Source of the DNA: DATAXI01 sp963756185
GTDB taxonomy: Bacteria > Verrucomicrobiota > Verrucomicrobiia > Chthoniobacterales > Chthoniobacteraceae
Direction of reading: 5' to 3'
DNA: 64,000 nucleotides
NCBI GenBank assembly: GCA_963756185.1
Contig: CAVWMS010000003.1
Span: 434,001 to 498,000, forward strand
A program made the position numbers and the translations under genes. Below the pieces are notes generated by a model, which saw nothing but the letters and a program-made list of their open reading frames with translations, did not search any database and was not told the DNA's origin. Below, piece after piece: positions 54,002 to 62,330 of this stretch (position 1 is its first letter; each line of letters opens with the position of its first letter).

Positions 54002-54820
54002 CTACTTCCTCCGGTAGAGCTCAACCCCCGATGAATGCCAGGTTCCATCGATGCATAACTCCCGCTTCGCCCTGACCTCCTTCACATATTCGAATCCATT
54101 TTTGGCGCAAAGCTCCCGCAGCTCCGCTTCTCTGCTCCCCTCCTTGTCCCGCGAATGCCATTCCACCAGTAAATGCCTGGCCTCTCTGCATAAGTCCCGG
54201 TAACTTCTCAGAAAGCCGTACTCCGCTCCTTCAATGTCGATCTTGATAAGGTCATACGGACCCGGAAACGCCTTCGCAATTTCCCCGGCCGCGATGCAGC
54301 GAACCCTGCAAACGCTTTGCGCCCCATCCACGTCCGCGGACGAACCCATGCCGGACCTCAGCGCAAATTCCCGCTCTCCGCCCGCCTCGCCGATCATCCC
54401 GGGCACGAATCTCCCATTCTTTTCCAGCCCGTTCCGCCGCAGCAACCAGGATACCATCGGCTCGACCCGCGGGTCGGCGTCGATCATGAACGCGCTCCAA
54501 CCCTTCACCCGTCCCGCCAGCGCATTTTTCCATGCGAGATAGAGCGTAAAATATCCCGCGTGGCACCCCAGATCAATCCACCGCCGCGGCAACGGCGCCT
54601 CATCGAGAAACGATCCGTATTCATTGGCCACGAATATCTCGCTGAATGAATGAGCCGAGTCCCATGCGCCAATGGGACAAAACAGGTCCTCCGTCAATGG
54701 TATCTCAAATTCGAATTCTCCAAACCAGGGCCGTAACTCGTAAGCCACCCGCCGCCTCACGAACCCGAAGCGCAACGGCACGGTAATCGGCAGCTTCAAT
54801 ATCTTCCTGATCGTTTTCAC
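54002..54820 (-). CDS. FkbM-family methyltransferase
   Basis: 272 residues from GTG 54820, chosen because GTGA overlaps the wzt stop; ATG 54841 would lie inside wzt. SAM-binding start RRWIDLGCHAGYFTLYLAW (G-x-x-x-G), then the FkbM block AKAFPGPYDLIKIDIEGAEY and RDLCREARHLLVEWHS. FkbM enzymes O-methylate sugars and are frequent in polysaccharide loci, where end-methylation can stop chain growth and serve as the signal read by the Wzt C-terminal domain. The neighbouring wzt makes that role attractive. It is inference. Confidence 0.88.
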   Translation of the reverse strand: MKTIRKILKLPITVPLRFGFVRRRVAYELRPWFGEFEFEIPLTEDLFCPIGAWDSAHSFSEIFVANEYGSFLDEAPLPRRWIDLGCHAGYFTLYLAWKNALAGRVKGWSAFMIDADPRVEPMVSWLLRRNGLEKNGRFVPGMIGEAGGEREFALRSGMGSSADVDGAQSVCRVRCIAAGEIAKAFPGPYDLIKIDIEGAEYGFLRSYRDLCREARHLLVEWHSRDKEGSREAELRELCAKNGFEYVKEVRAKRELCIDGTWHSSGVELYRRK

Positions 54821-56037
54821 CGGCGCACCTCCGTCTCCCAATCGAGCATTGGCAGCACCAGGCCGCGCCGGTTGTGCCTGCTCGTGAGCCGGCTCGTCTC
54901 GACGACCCGGAACCAGATCGCGTCCTCGTGGTCGTAAGTCGTCTGGTGCGTTCCGCTGTTGATGCGCAGGACATAATCGCCCACGTTGAGGAGATTCCCG
55001 GGCAGCGTCACCCGCGCGGTATAAGTCCCCGGCCCGCGCTGCGCGTACCGCTCCGGCGCGGTGTCATGGTCGCCGCAGGTTACGAGATGCACGCCATCGG
55101 CGGTATGAATGAAAAACTCGACCAGCGTATTGCGCGCGGCCTCTCTCACTTCATAAGTCAATTCCACCGTAAATCCGTCGGATGCCTCAAACTCGTTCGC
55201 CGGTTCCCGGCTCAGCCCCAGCAATCGCGCGGACAAAATCTGCACGGCGTGCCCCGTCTTTGCCCGCGCTTTCCATTCCACGGGCGCTTCCGCCTGGCGG
55301 GCCATGTAATTGCGCACCACCTCCGGCGTGGGGCCCAGCGCCGCCACGCGGCCCGATTCAAGGTAAATCGCCCGGCTCGTCAGCGCCGTCACCGCGCCCA
55401 TGTTATGACTTACAAAGAGGACCGTCCTTCCATCGTGCTGCGAAACCTCCCGCATTTTCCCCAGGCATTTCTTCTGGAATTGAGCATCGCCCACGGCCAG
55501 CACTTCGTCGACCAGCAGGATATCCGGCTCGAGGTGCGCGGCCACGGCAAACGCCAGCCGCACATACATCCCGCTTGAATACCGCTTCACCGGCGTATCC
55601 AGAAACTCGCCCGTGCCCGAGAACTCGACGATGCCGTCGAACTTTCCGCGAATCTCCCGCCGCGCCATCCCGAGCATTGCCCCATTGAGATAGATATTTT
55701 CCCTGCCGGTAAGTTCCGGGTGAAACCCCGTCCCTATTTCGAGCAGGCTTCCCACGCGCCCATATATCTCCGCGCGGCCCCGGCTCGGACGCGTGATTCG
55801 TCCCAGGATTTTCAATAGCGTCGATTTTCCCGCCCCATTCCTCCCGATGATCCCGAACGCCTCACCCTCGGCAACATCGAACGACACGTCGTCCAGCGCC
55901 GCGAATTCCCGCCGCGTCCCGTTTCCGCGCCCGAAGCGCGAAACGGCCTCGCCCAGCGTCGTCGCCCGGCCCGCGCCGCCCGCGACCATGTAAGTCTTGC
56001 CCAATCCCCGCGCGCTGATGGCAGGATCAGATGACAT
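54817..56037 (-). CDS. wzt: Wzt: polysaccharide ABC exporter ATPase with carbohydrate-binding domain
   Basis: 406 residues from ATG 56037 (MSSDPAISARGLGKTY). ATPase: Walker A IIGRNGAGKSTLLKILG, the Wzt-typical LLEIGTGFHPELTGRENIYL, signature YSSGMYVRLAFAVA and Walker B DILLVDEVLAVGDAQF. After about residue 245 a beta-rich C-terminal domain follows (VQILSARLLG, FTVELTYEVREAARNTLVEF, HEDAIWFRVVE), the Wzt_C type that recognises the modified end of the glycan. With Wzm it exports lipid-linked polysaccharide through the inner membrane. It overlaps wzm by 11 bases. Confidence 0.95.
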   Translation of the reverse strand: MSSDPAISARGLGKTYMVAGGAGRATTLGEAVSRFGRGNGTRREFAALDDVSFDVAEGEAFGIIGRNGAGKSTLLKILGRITRPSRGRAEIYGRVGSLLEIGTGFHPELTGRENIYLNGAMLGMARREIRGKFDGIVEFSGTGEFLDTPVKRYSSGMYVRLAFAVAAHLEPDILLVDEVLAVGDAQFQKKCLGKMREVSQHDGRTVLFVSHNMGAVTALTSRAIYLESGRVAALGPTPEVVRNYMARQAEAPVEWKARAKTGHAVQILSARLLGLSREPANEFEASDGFTVELTYEVREAARNTLVEFFIHTADGVHLVTCGDHDTAPERYAQRGPGTYTARVTLPGNLLNVGDYVLRINSGTHQTTYDHEDAIWFRVVETSRLTSRHNRRGLVLPMLDWETEVRR

Positions 56038-56890
56038 CGGCAAAACTCGTTTCCAGGCGGTTGAATGCCCACGCGCCAATTGCCAGCGCCGCGACCCCCG
56101 CGATGGCCGAGTAAGTCAATGCTTGCGCGTCGAGCGTGCCCACACCGATGAGCGACCAGCGGCACGCCTCGATGGGGCCGGCAAGCGGATTGAGCCAAAG
56201 CCAGGGCCGGAAACGCTCCGGCGCATCCGCCACCTGGTAACCCACCGGGCTTGCATAAGTCAAAAACTGGATCAACACCGGCAGGATATAAGGCACGTCG
56301 CGGTATCTCACGCTCAGCGCGCCCGCGATGAGCCCGCAGCCGAGCGCCAGCGCCAGCAGCATCGCGATCCACACCGGCAGCAGCAGGATGCGCGGCGCGA
56401 CGCCGATCTTCGCCACCGCCATCAACACGAACATCATCGCCAGCGCGACAACGAAATCGAGCATGGCCGAAAGCACCGCCGAGGCCGGCAGGAGGATGCG
56501 CGGAAAGTATATTTTGGTAATCACGCTCGCGTTTTGCAGCATCACCGCGCCCGCCTTTGCCACCGTGTTGCCGAAGACCATCCATCCCAGCAGGCCCGCG
56601 TAGGAAAAGACAAAGTAGGGAGCGCCGCCCGAGTTCAACCGCGCCACCGTGCCAAAGACAAACGCGAACAGTCCCGCCCCGAGTAAAGGCTGGAGCAGCA
56701 CCCAGGCCACTCCCAGCGCGGTCTGCCGGTAGCGCAGCCGGATGTCCCGCAGCGCGAGGGCGCCGAGCAGGTCCCCATATTCCGCGCACGCCCGCAGCCC
56801 CAGCCCTTCCCATGCGCGCGGCGGCTCGATCACCGTTCGCCGCTTCCGGGCCGCCCCCGTGGCAGAGGATGCTGGCGGCGCCGTCGTCAC
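56027..56890 (-). CDS. wzm: Wzm: polysaccharide ABC exporter permease
   Basis: 287 residues, six hydrophobic helices of the ABC-2 type. The N-terminal coupling stretch GDLLGALALRDIRLRYRQTA is the family hallmark, followed by LGVAWVLLQPLLGAGLFAFV, NASVITKIYFPRILLPASAV and YASPVGYQVADAP near the C-terminal end. It forms the membrane channel for lipid-linked glycan with Wzt, encoded next. ATGA overlap with the upstream kinase gene. Length and spacing are normal. Confidence 0.95.
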   Translation of the reverse strand: MTTAPPASSATGAARKRRTVIEPPRAWEGLGLRACAEYGDLLGALALRDIRLRYRQTALGVAWVLLQPLLGAGLFAFVFGTVARLNSGGAPYFVFSYAGLLGWMVFGNTVAKAGAVMLQNASVITKIYFPRILLPASAVLSAMLDFVVALAMMFVLMAVAKIGVAPRILLLPVWIAMLLALALGCGLIAGALSVRYRDVPYILPVLIQFLTYASPVGYQVADAPERFRPWLWLNPLAGPIEACRWSLIGVGTLDAQALTYSAIAGVAALAIGAWAFNRLETSFADVI

Positions 56891-59046
56891 GCGCTTTTCG
56901 CTTCGGCCGCCTCCCCGTAATACTCGGGGTACCGGTAGTAATAATACTCCTGCGCGGAGACCTCGACGTCGTTGCAGACCAGGCCGAGGACATTCGCCTG
57001 CCTGCGGCTGAGCAACTCGAGCGCCTTGCGGCTGGCGCGCCCCGACGAGGAGCCGAAGCGCAGCACAAAAATCGTCGCGTCGATCTTCGGCGCAAGGCTC
57101 GTCGTATCATCCGCCACCATCACCGGCGCGCTGTCGATGATCACGTAGTCATACAGCCCGTACATCTCCGCCAGCAGGCGGTTGGTCTCGCGCTTCAAGA
57201 AATTTTCACCCGGATTATTGATCGGGTTGCCGCGCGGCAGCAGGCTCAGGCCCGGCGTGCGCGTCAGTTTCACCGAGTCGCGCCATTTGCCCGCCCGCTC
57301 GTCGTCCAGCGCGTCGGCAAATCCGGCGCCATTCTCGATCCCGAATTGCTCGTGCAGCCGGCCGCGGCGCAAGTCGCCGTCGATCAGCAGCACCGTCGCG
57401 CCCGCGAACGCGAAGGTGATCGCCAGGTTCGCCGCCACGGTTGACTTTCCCTCGCCAGGCACGGCGCTGGTAATCAGGAACGAGCGCGGCGCGGCCCCTT
57501 CCGCCGGCAGGAACACCAGCGACGACCGCAGCGAGCGCAGCGATTCCGCAAACGCGTGCCGCTCATCCTTTTGCGTCAACGGCGCCAGCGGCGCCTTTCC
57601 GCCTTGCGCGCCGGGTACGCGCGGGATCTGTGCCAGCAGTTGCTCCTTGAAGGCCGCCTCGATGTCGGTGGTCGTCAGGATGCGGTCATCCCATTTGGCA
57701 AACAGCGCCAGCATCCCCAGCCCGATGAGCAGCCCGCACGCCGCGGCGATTGCCGTCGCGCGCCAGAGCTCGGGCCGCACGGAGACCGGGTCGGAGGCGT
57801 GCTCGAGCACGGAAACCATGTCCTGGTCGACGTTTTTGTTCACGTCGATGTTGCGCAGGTTGGTCATTTGCTGGCTGTACACCTCCTGCGCGCGGTCCAC
57901 CTGGCCCTTGATGCGATTGAAGTCCGCCATGCGCCTGCCTACATCCACGGCCTTCGCCTGCCATTCGGTGATCGTCTTGTTCAGGTTGTCGATCTCGAGC
58001 CGCAGCGATTCCTCGCGCGTCTTCATTTCATCCAGCCCCTCGCTCTTCATGGTCTCGATCAACTGCTTCTGGGCGCTGATCTTCTTGTTCAGGTCGACCA
58101 TCGTCGGATGCTGCGGCCGCAGCACTTTGGCAAAATCATCCCGTTGCGCCTCGAGCGCCTGCAGGTCCTGTTCGGCCTTGTTGATTTCCGCCTGCGTCCC
58201 CGCGTCGTCCTGCGCGGCGTTGGACTTCTCATCATCCAGCGGCGCCGCGTCGCTCCTGCCCTGGCCTGCCGCCGCGGCGCGGTCCTTCTGCGCCATCTGC
58301 ATCAATTCCTGCTTCTGCGCGCGGTCCAGGCCCGTGTCCAGGTCGAGGCTTTGCAGCAACTGGTATTCATTCTTCAGGTCGGCAAGGTTGCGGTTGAGCG
58401 TCACCAGGTATTCGGCCGCGCTGTTTCCCTGCTCCTGCAAGAAGCCGACGTTGTTGTTCTTTTGAAAATCGATCATCTGCGCCTGGCCGTCGGCGATTTC
58501 CACCTCGAGCCGCTTCAACTCCTCGGTGATCGCCTCGAGCGTGTCGTCGGACAGCTCCGAGTGCATCTCCCGTTTCATCGCGGTGTACTCGGCCATGCTC
58601 GCATCCAGGAATTTCTGCGTGTACGGCCCGTCCGCGCCGACCGCCGCCAGATTGATGATCGAGGTGTTCTGCTCGGGCGCCACCTTCAGTTTCACCGGCT
58701 CCGGCATCAACTCCGGGTTCGTGCTGGCCACGCGCTCGGCGGCGCGCCGCTGCACCTCCGCGCTTTGGAGAAATTCCGCCTGCGTCCCCAGGAAATAAGT
58801 CCACTCCTCGGTGTAGGTCGCCCCGCCCGGCACGATGATCTTTCCGCTCACCATCATGCGCGCCATGGAAAGAAACGCCGGCGGCTGGCGGTAGGCCCAC
58901 AGCGCCCCGGCGAACGCGCACGCCGCCACGATCAACAGCACCAGCCACCACCGCTGCCGCCATTGCACCGTCCATTTCCGCAGCCGGTTCCTGATCGTGA
59001 AGGCGTCGGTCTGCGTCTCCCGCGCGTGATGATGTTGCACTGGCAT
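56887..59046 (-). CDS. Wzc-like polysaccharide co-polymerase and tyrosine autokinase (locus B)
   Basis: 719 residues in one intact frame. Helix 1 WWLVLLIVAACAFAGALWAY, a Wzz domain with very long coiled coils (about 130-400), helix 2 LWRATAIAAACGLLIGLGML, then the BY-kinase: LITSAVPGEGKSTVAANLAI (Walker A), VLLIDGDLRRGRLHEQF (A') and YDYVIIDSAPVMVADD (B). A tyrosine cluster ends it (EYYYYRYPEYYGE). It sets chain length and gates export with the Wza-like protein encoded upstream. Pairing with Wzm/Wzt instead of Wzx/Wzy is less usual in enteric bacteria but known elsewhere. Confidence 0.94.
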   Translation of the reverse strand: MPVQHHHARETQTDAFTIRNRLRKWTVQWRQRWWLVLLIVAACAFAGALWAYRQPPAFLSMARMMVSGKIIVPGGATYTEEWTYFLGTQAEFLQSAEVQRRAAERVASTNPELMPEPVKLKVAPEQNTSIINLAAVGADGPYTQKFLDASMAEYTAMKREMHSELSDDTLEAITEELKRLEVEIADGQAQMIDFQKNNNVGFLQEQGNSAAEYLVTLNRNLADLKNEYQLLQSLDLDTGLDRAQKQELMQMAQKDRAAAAGQGRSDAAPLDDEKSNAAQDDAGTQAEINKAEQDLQALEAQRDDFAKVLRPQHPTMVDLNKKISAQKQLIETMKSEGLDEMKTREESLRLEIDNLNKTITEWQAKAVDVGRRMADFNRIKGQVDRAQEVYSQQMTNLRNIDVNKNVDQDMVSVLEHASDPVSVRPELWRATAIAAACGLLIGLGMLALFAKWDDRILTTTDIEAAFKEQLLAQIPRVPGAQGGKAPLAPLTQKDERHAFAESLRSLRSSLVFLPAEGAAPRSFLITSAVPGEGKSTVAANLAITFAFAGATVLLIDGDLRRGRLHEQFGIENGAGFADALDDERAGKWRDSVKLTRTPGLSLLPRGNPINNPGENFLKRETNRLLAEMYGLYDYVIIDSAPVMVADDTTSLAPKIDATIFVLRFGSSSGRASRKALELLSRRQANVLGLVCNDVEVSAQEYYYYRYPEYYGEAAEAKSA

Positions 59047-59061
59047 TGTTCTTTCGGGGGG

Positions 59062-59749
59062 CTAAAAATTGATCAGCTTGCGCGGCACCACGATCAGGTC
59101 ATCCGGCAGCAACACCGGGTCCTTGTCGATTCGCCCCTTGTCGATGATCTCATCGACATCCACTTCCTGGCTCTGCGTGTTCCCCTGCGCGTCCTTGCGC
59201 AGGATCTTGACCTTGTGCCCGTTGCCGAATTGCGCCACGCCGCCGGCGCGCGTGATCGCCTTGCTCAGCGTGTAGACCTCGTCAGGCGGAATGGGCTGCG
59301 GCCCCGGCGCCGTGACCAGCCCGGTCACATAGACGCGGCCCGGCGATTTCTGCGTGGCCATGTCCAGCGCCACGATGACGGTGGCCTTGTAAAAATAGGT
59401 TTTCTCGAACCGGCTTCACCGCATAAGCCAGTTGGCGGCAGGTCTTTCCCGCCGCCGAGACGCGCCCGAGCAGCGGCACCTCGATGTCCCCCGCGTCGGT
59501 CACCACCAGGCTCACCGCCGGGTTTTTGTCCTCGATCACGCGGTAGGAAATGTGGTCGCCGATCTGGAGCTTGCGCTTGTCGTCCAGCGACTCAATCGAC
59601 GTGTAGACCACAGGCGCGGGCGTGGCGCTGGCCACCGGTTCGGCGGGCAGCGCCGCCGGGGCGCCTGTGTTTTCTGCCTGCGCCAAAACGGCAAAGCTCA
59701 TCGACGCGGCGAGTAGCAGCAGGAGGAAACGGGGCAGAACTTTCCGCAT
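59062..59749 (-). CDS. Short Wza-like polysaccharide export protein, frame broken near 59410
   Basis: About 228 residues once one extra base near 59410 is removed. Signal peptide MRKVLPRFLLLLLAASMSFA, then the Poly_export domain (KLQIGDHISYRVIEDKNPAV, VTDAGDIEVPLLGRV, GKTCRQLAYAVK), continuing in the other frame as FEKTYFYKATVIVALDMATQ, and one SLBB-like segment (GRVYVTGLVTAPGPQPIPPD) ending VLLPDDLIVVPRKLINF. It is shorter than E. coli Wza and has no lipobox. First gene of the locus B operon, 15 bp before the kinase gene. Confidence 0.85.
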
Positions 59750-59836
59750 TGCGGCGGCAGTATGGGGTACTCGGTGCGCAATCTCAAAAATAAAGATTTC
59801 TGGAAGTGTGATATTTTGCTAACTTCGGCGGAAATC

Positions 59837-60589
59837 ATGCGCCTCCCGGCTCTCTTTTGTCTCGCCATTCTCGCGCTCATTCTCCCCTTCGAAGGCCGCG
59901 CGGCCAGTCCCGCGGCGAATCTGCAACAGGCCCTCGGCACGCAGCAGCCGCTCTACGCCTTCCCCGCGGATGAAATCATCGCGGCGGTAAAACTTTGCGC
60001 CGCGCGCGATCCCAAGCACGCGGGCGATTACGTGGCGCTGGTACTGCTGTCGGGACGCAACGACGCGGATGCCATCGCCCCTTCGCTCGCGGCGGCGGCC
60101 ATCCAGGGGCTGGGCGCAAATCCAAAGAACGATGAAATTGCCGCCATCGTGCGCGCCACGGTCAAGAATGCGCCCACGGAAGTGCTCGATATCGTCACCG
60201 CCACGGTCAAGGCGTCGCCCCGCTCCGCCGCCACGGCGATCGTGCAGGCCGCCGTCAGCAGCGTGCCCCATCCGGAGGAAATGGTGACGATGGATATGCG
60301 GCGCTCCGCGCAAAAACCGGCCGGCAGCGACAAGCAGCTCGACAACAAGGAAGTAGCCGACGGCAAGGCAATTGCGCCGCTCGAGAAACAGATGACGCTC
60401 GCCGAGGCCATCGTCCAGGCGGCCCTCGATGCCGATCCCGGGCTCTCGGCGGACGAGTTGACCGCCGCGGTCGATCAGGGACTTCCGGTCCCGCCGTCGA
60501 TCGTCGAGGCGCCCGGGCTTCCTGTGCCGCCGATTCCTCCCACGACCAATATCCCCGGCTTCAACGCCCCCGGCCCGGTAAGCCCGTAG
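59837..60589 (+). CDS. Secreted alanine-rich protein of unknown function
   Basis: 250 residues from ATG 59837, which begins a signal peptide (MRLPALFCLAILALILPF, cleavage near GRAAS); an earlier opening at 59762 would overlap the promoter gap of the divergent operon. The mature part has repeated helical motifs of similar shape (IIAAVKLCAARDPKHAGDYV, IAAIVRATVKNAPTEVLDIV, ATVKASPRSAATAIVQAAVS), suggesting an alpha-helical repeat protein. The tail is Pro-rich (LPVPPIPPTTNIPG). It precedes the TPR and exosortase genes by seven bases. Confidence 0.65.
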   Translation: MRLPALFCLAILALILPFEGRAASPAANLQQALGTQQPLYAFPADEIIAAVKLCAARDPKHAGDYVALVLLSGRNDADAIAPSLAAAAIQGLGANPKNDEIAAIVRATVKNAPTEVLDIVTATVKASPRSAATAIVQAAVSSVPHPEEMVTMDMRRSAQKPAGSDKQLDNKEVADGKAIAPLEKQMTLAEAIVQAALDADPGLSADELTAAVDQGLPVPPSIVEAPGLPVPPIPPTTNIPGFNAPGPVSP

Positions 60590-60596
60590 TTTCAAT

Positions 60597-62308
60597 TTGA
60601 AAACCTCCGCTCCCGCAGCCGCCGGCCTTCGGGCGCGGCTCCTTTCCTGGCGTCCCCTGCTGTTGCTGGCCGCGCTGGCCGGGCTCTTCACGTGGATTGC
60701 CGCGCGGCTCTACGTCGAGCACCGCGACCGCATGCTCTATGCCGAGTCGAAACAGGCGCTCGACGAGCGCGATTTTCCCGACGCCTGGGTTTGGCTCCAA
60801 CGCCTGGCGCACGCGCAACCGGGCAATATCGACACGCTCCGCCTGATCGCGCGCTTCGAGGCCGAGCAGCATTCGCCGGAGGAATTGACCTGGCGCGTCC
60901 GCGTCATCCAGACCGGCCCGGCGACTCTCGAGGATTACCTCGATTGGGCCGCCGCGGCGACGCGCCTGGACCAGAATGCCATCGCGCTGGAGGCGCTCGA
61001 TCTGTTCCCGCGCAATGGAGGGATTCCCCCACCTATCATGAGATGCTTGCCGGCGCGCTGGCCGCCGACGGCCAGACCGGGGCCGCGGAGGAAAACTACG
61101 CCGAGGCCGCGCGCCTCGACCCCGGCAACCCGGTGCACATGGCAAATCTCGCCGCGCTTCGCCTTTCCGCGGGCGGCGGCAACCTCGATGACGCGCGCGC
61201 CACGCTCGAGAAACTCGCCGCGTCGCCTTCGGCCGCCATGGCGCTGCCGGCGATTCGCGGCCTGCTGCGCGACGCGCTGCGACAGCACGACCCGGCCCGC
61301 GTCGTTCGGTTTCGCGCCGCGCTGGCCGCGCAGGCCGGGCGCACCCTCGACGATGAATTGTCCTGCATCGCCACGGCTCCCGGCCTCAACGAGGCGCAAG
61401 CGGAACTCGCCGCGCTCTGGACCGCCGTCGCGCATGACCCGCCCGAGGCGCTCAAGGTCGCCGAATGGATGATCCATCGCGGAGAGGCCGCGACGGCGCT
61501 CGACTGGCTGCGCAAGCTTCCCGCGCAGTCGGACACGGGCGTCCAGATGGGCGAGGCGGACGCCATGGCCGCGCTGGGTGATTGGACCGGGCTGCGCTCC
61601 TTTCTCGAAACGAAGAACTGGCACGACTGCGAGTTCCTCCGCATCGTGATGCTGGTCCGTTGCGCGCGCGCAACCAACGCCGCCGCCCCCGCGTGGCGCG
61701 ACGCCATCGCCGCCTGCCACGACGACGACACCGATCTCCTGCTGCTCGCGCAATGCGTCGCGAGTTGGTCGTGGCAGACGGAACAGGAGGCGCTCTACTG
61801 GCAGATCGCGCAACTCGGCTATCCTGGCCGCGGTCCGGCGCTCAAGGCGCTTTGGGAATTCTACAACGCCACCGGCAACACCGCCGGCCTGCTCCGCGTC
61901 GCCCACGAGCAATACGCCGATATGCCGGGCGACATCACCGCCAGCAACAACTTCGCCTTTCTCTCGCTGCTCACAGGCATCGGCCGCGCCGACGCCGACC
62001 GGCTGGCCGAGGAGAATTTTCGCGCCCAGGGCGGGAATGCGAACGTCGCCGCGACTTACGCCTACTCGCTCTATCTCGATGGCCGTTACCAGGAAGGCCT
62101 GCGCGTCCTGGGCAATTTCGACCCGCATCGCCTCGAGGCCGCGGGAGCCGCGCTCTACCTTGCGATTCTTCAAAAGGCCGCCGGCGACGACCAGGCCGCG
62201 AGCCAGTCCGCCGCCGGGGTCGATGCCACCAGGCTGCTGCCCGAGGAAAAGCTGCTGCTCGACAAGATTGGACCCAAGGACGCCCATTACGCGAAAGACC
62301 ATTCCTGA
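60597..62308 (+). CDS. TPR-repeat membrane protein upstream of exosortase, frame broken near 61015
   Basis: About 570 residues after a one-base correction near 61015. It starts at TTG 60597. One N-terminal helix (LLLLAALAGLFTWIAARLYV) anchors it, and the rest consists of helical repeats such as ALDERDFPDAWVWLQRLAHA, MLAGALAADGQTGAAEENYA, EAARLDPGNPVHMANLAALR and YAYSLYLDGRYQEGLRVLGN, of which several fit the tetratricopeptide consensus. TPR proteins are common neighbours of exosortases (PrsT/PEP-CTERM type), where they are thought to help assemble the exopolysaccharide machine. The exosortase starts 22 bp downstream. Confidence 0.78.
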
Positions 62309-62330
62309 CGGCGCTTCCCCCGGCGCGGCC

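Noticed and set aside
57556..59793. 745-codon plus-strand frame
   Set aside because: Antisense to the intact Wzc-like gene, with no motif and Arg/Leu/His-heavy content.
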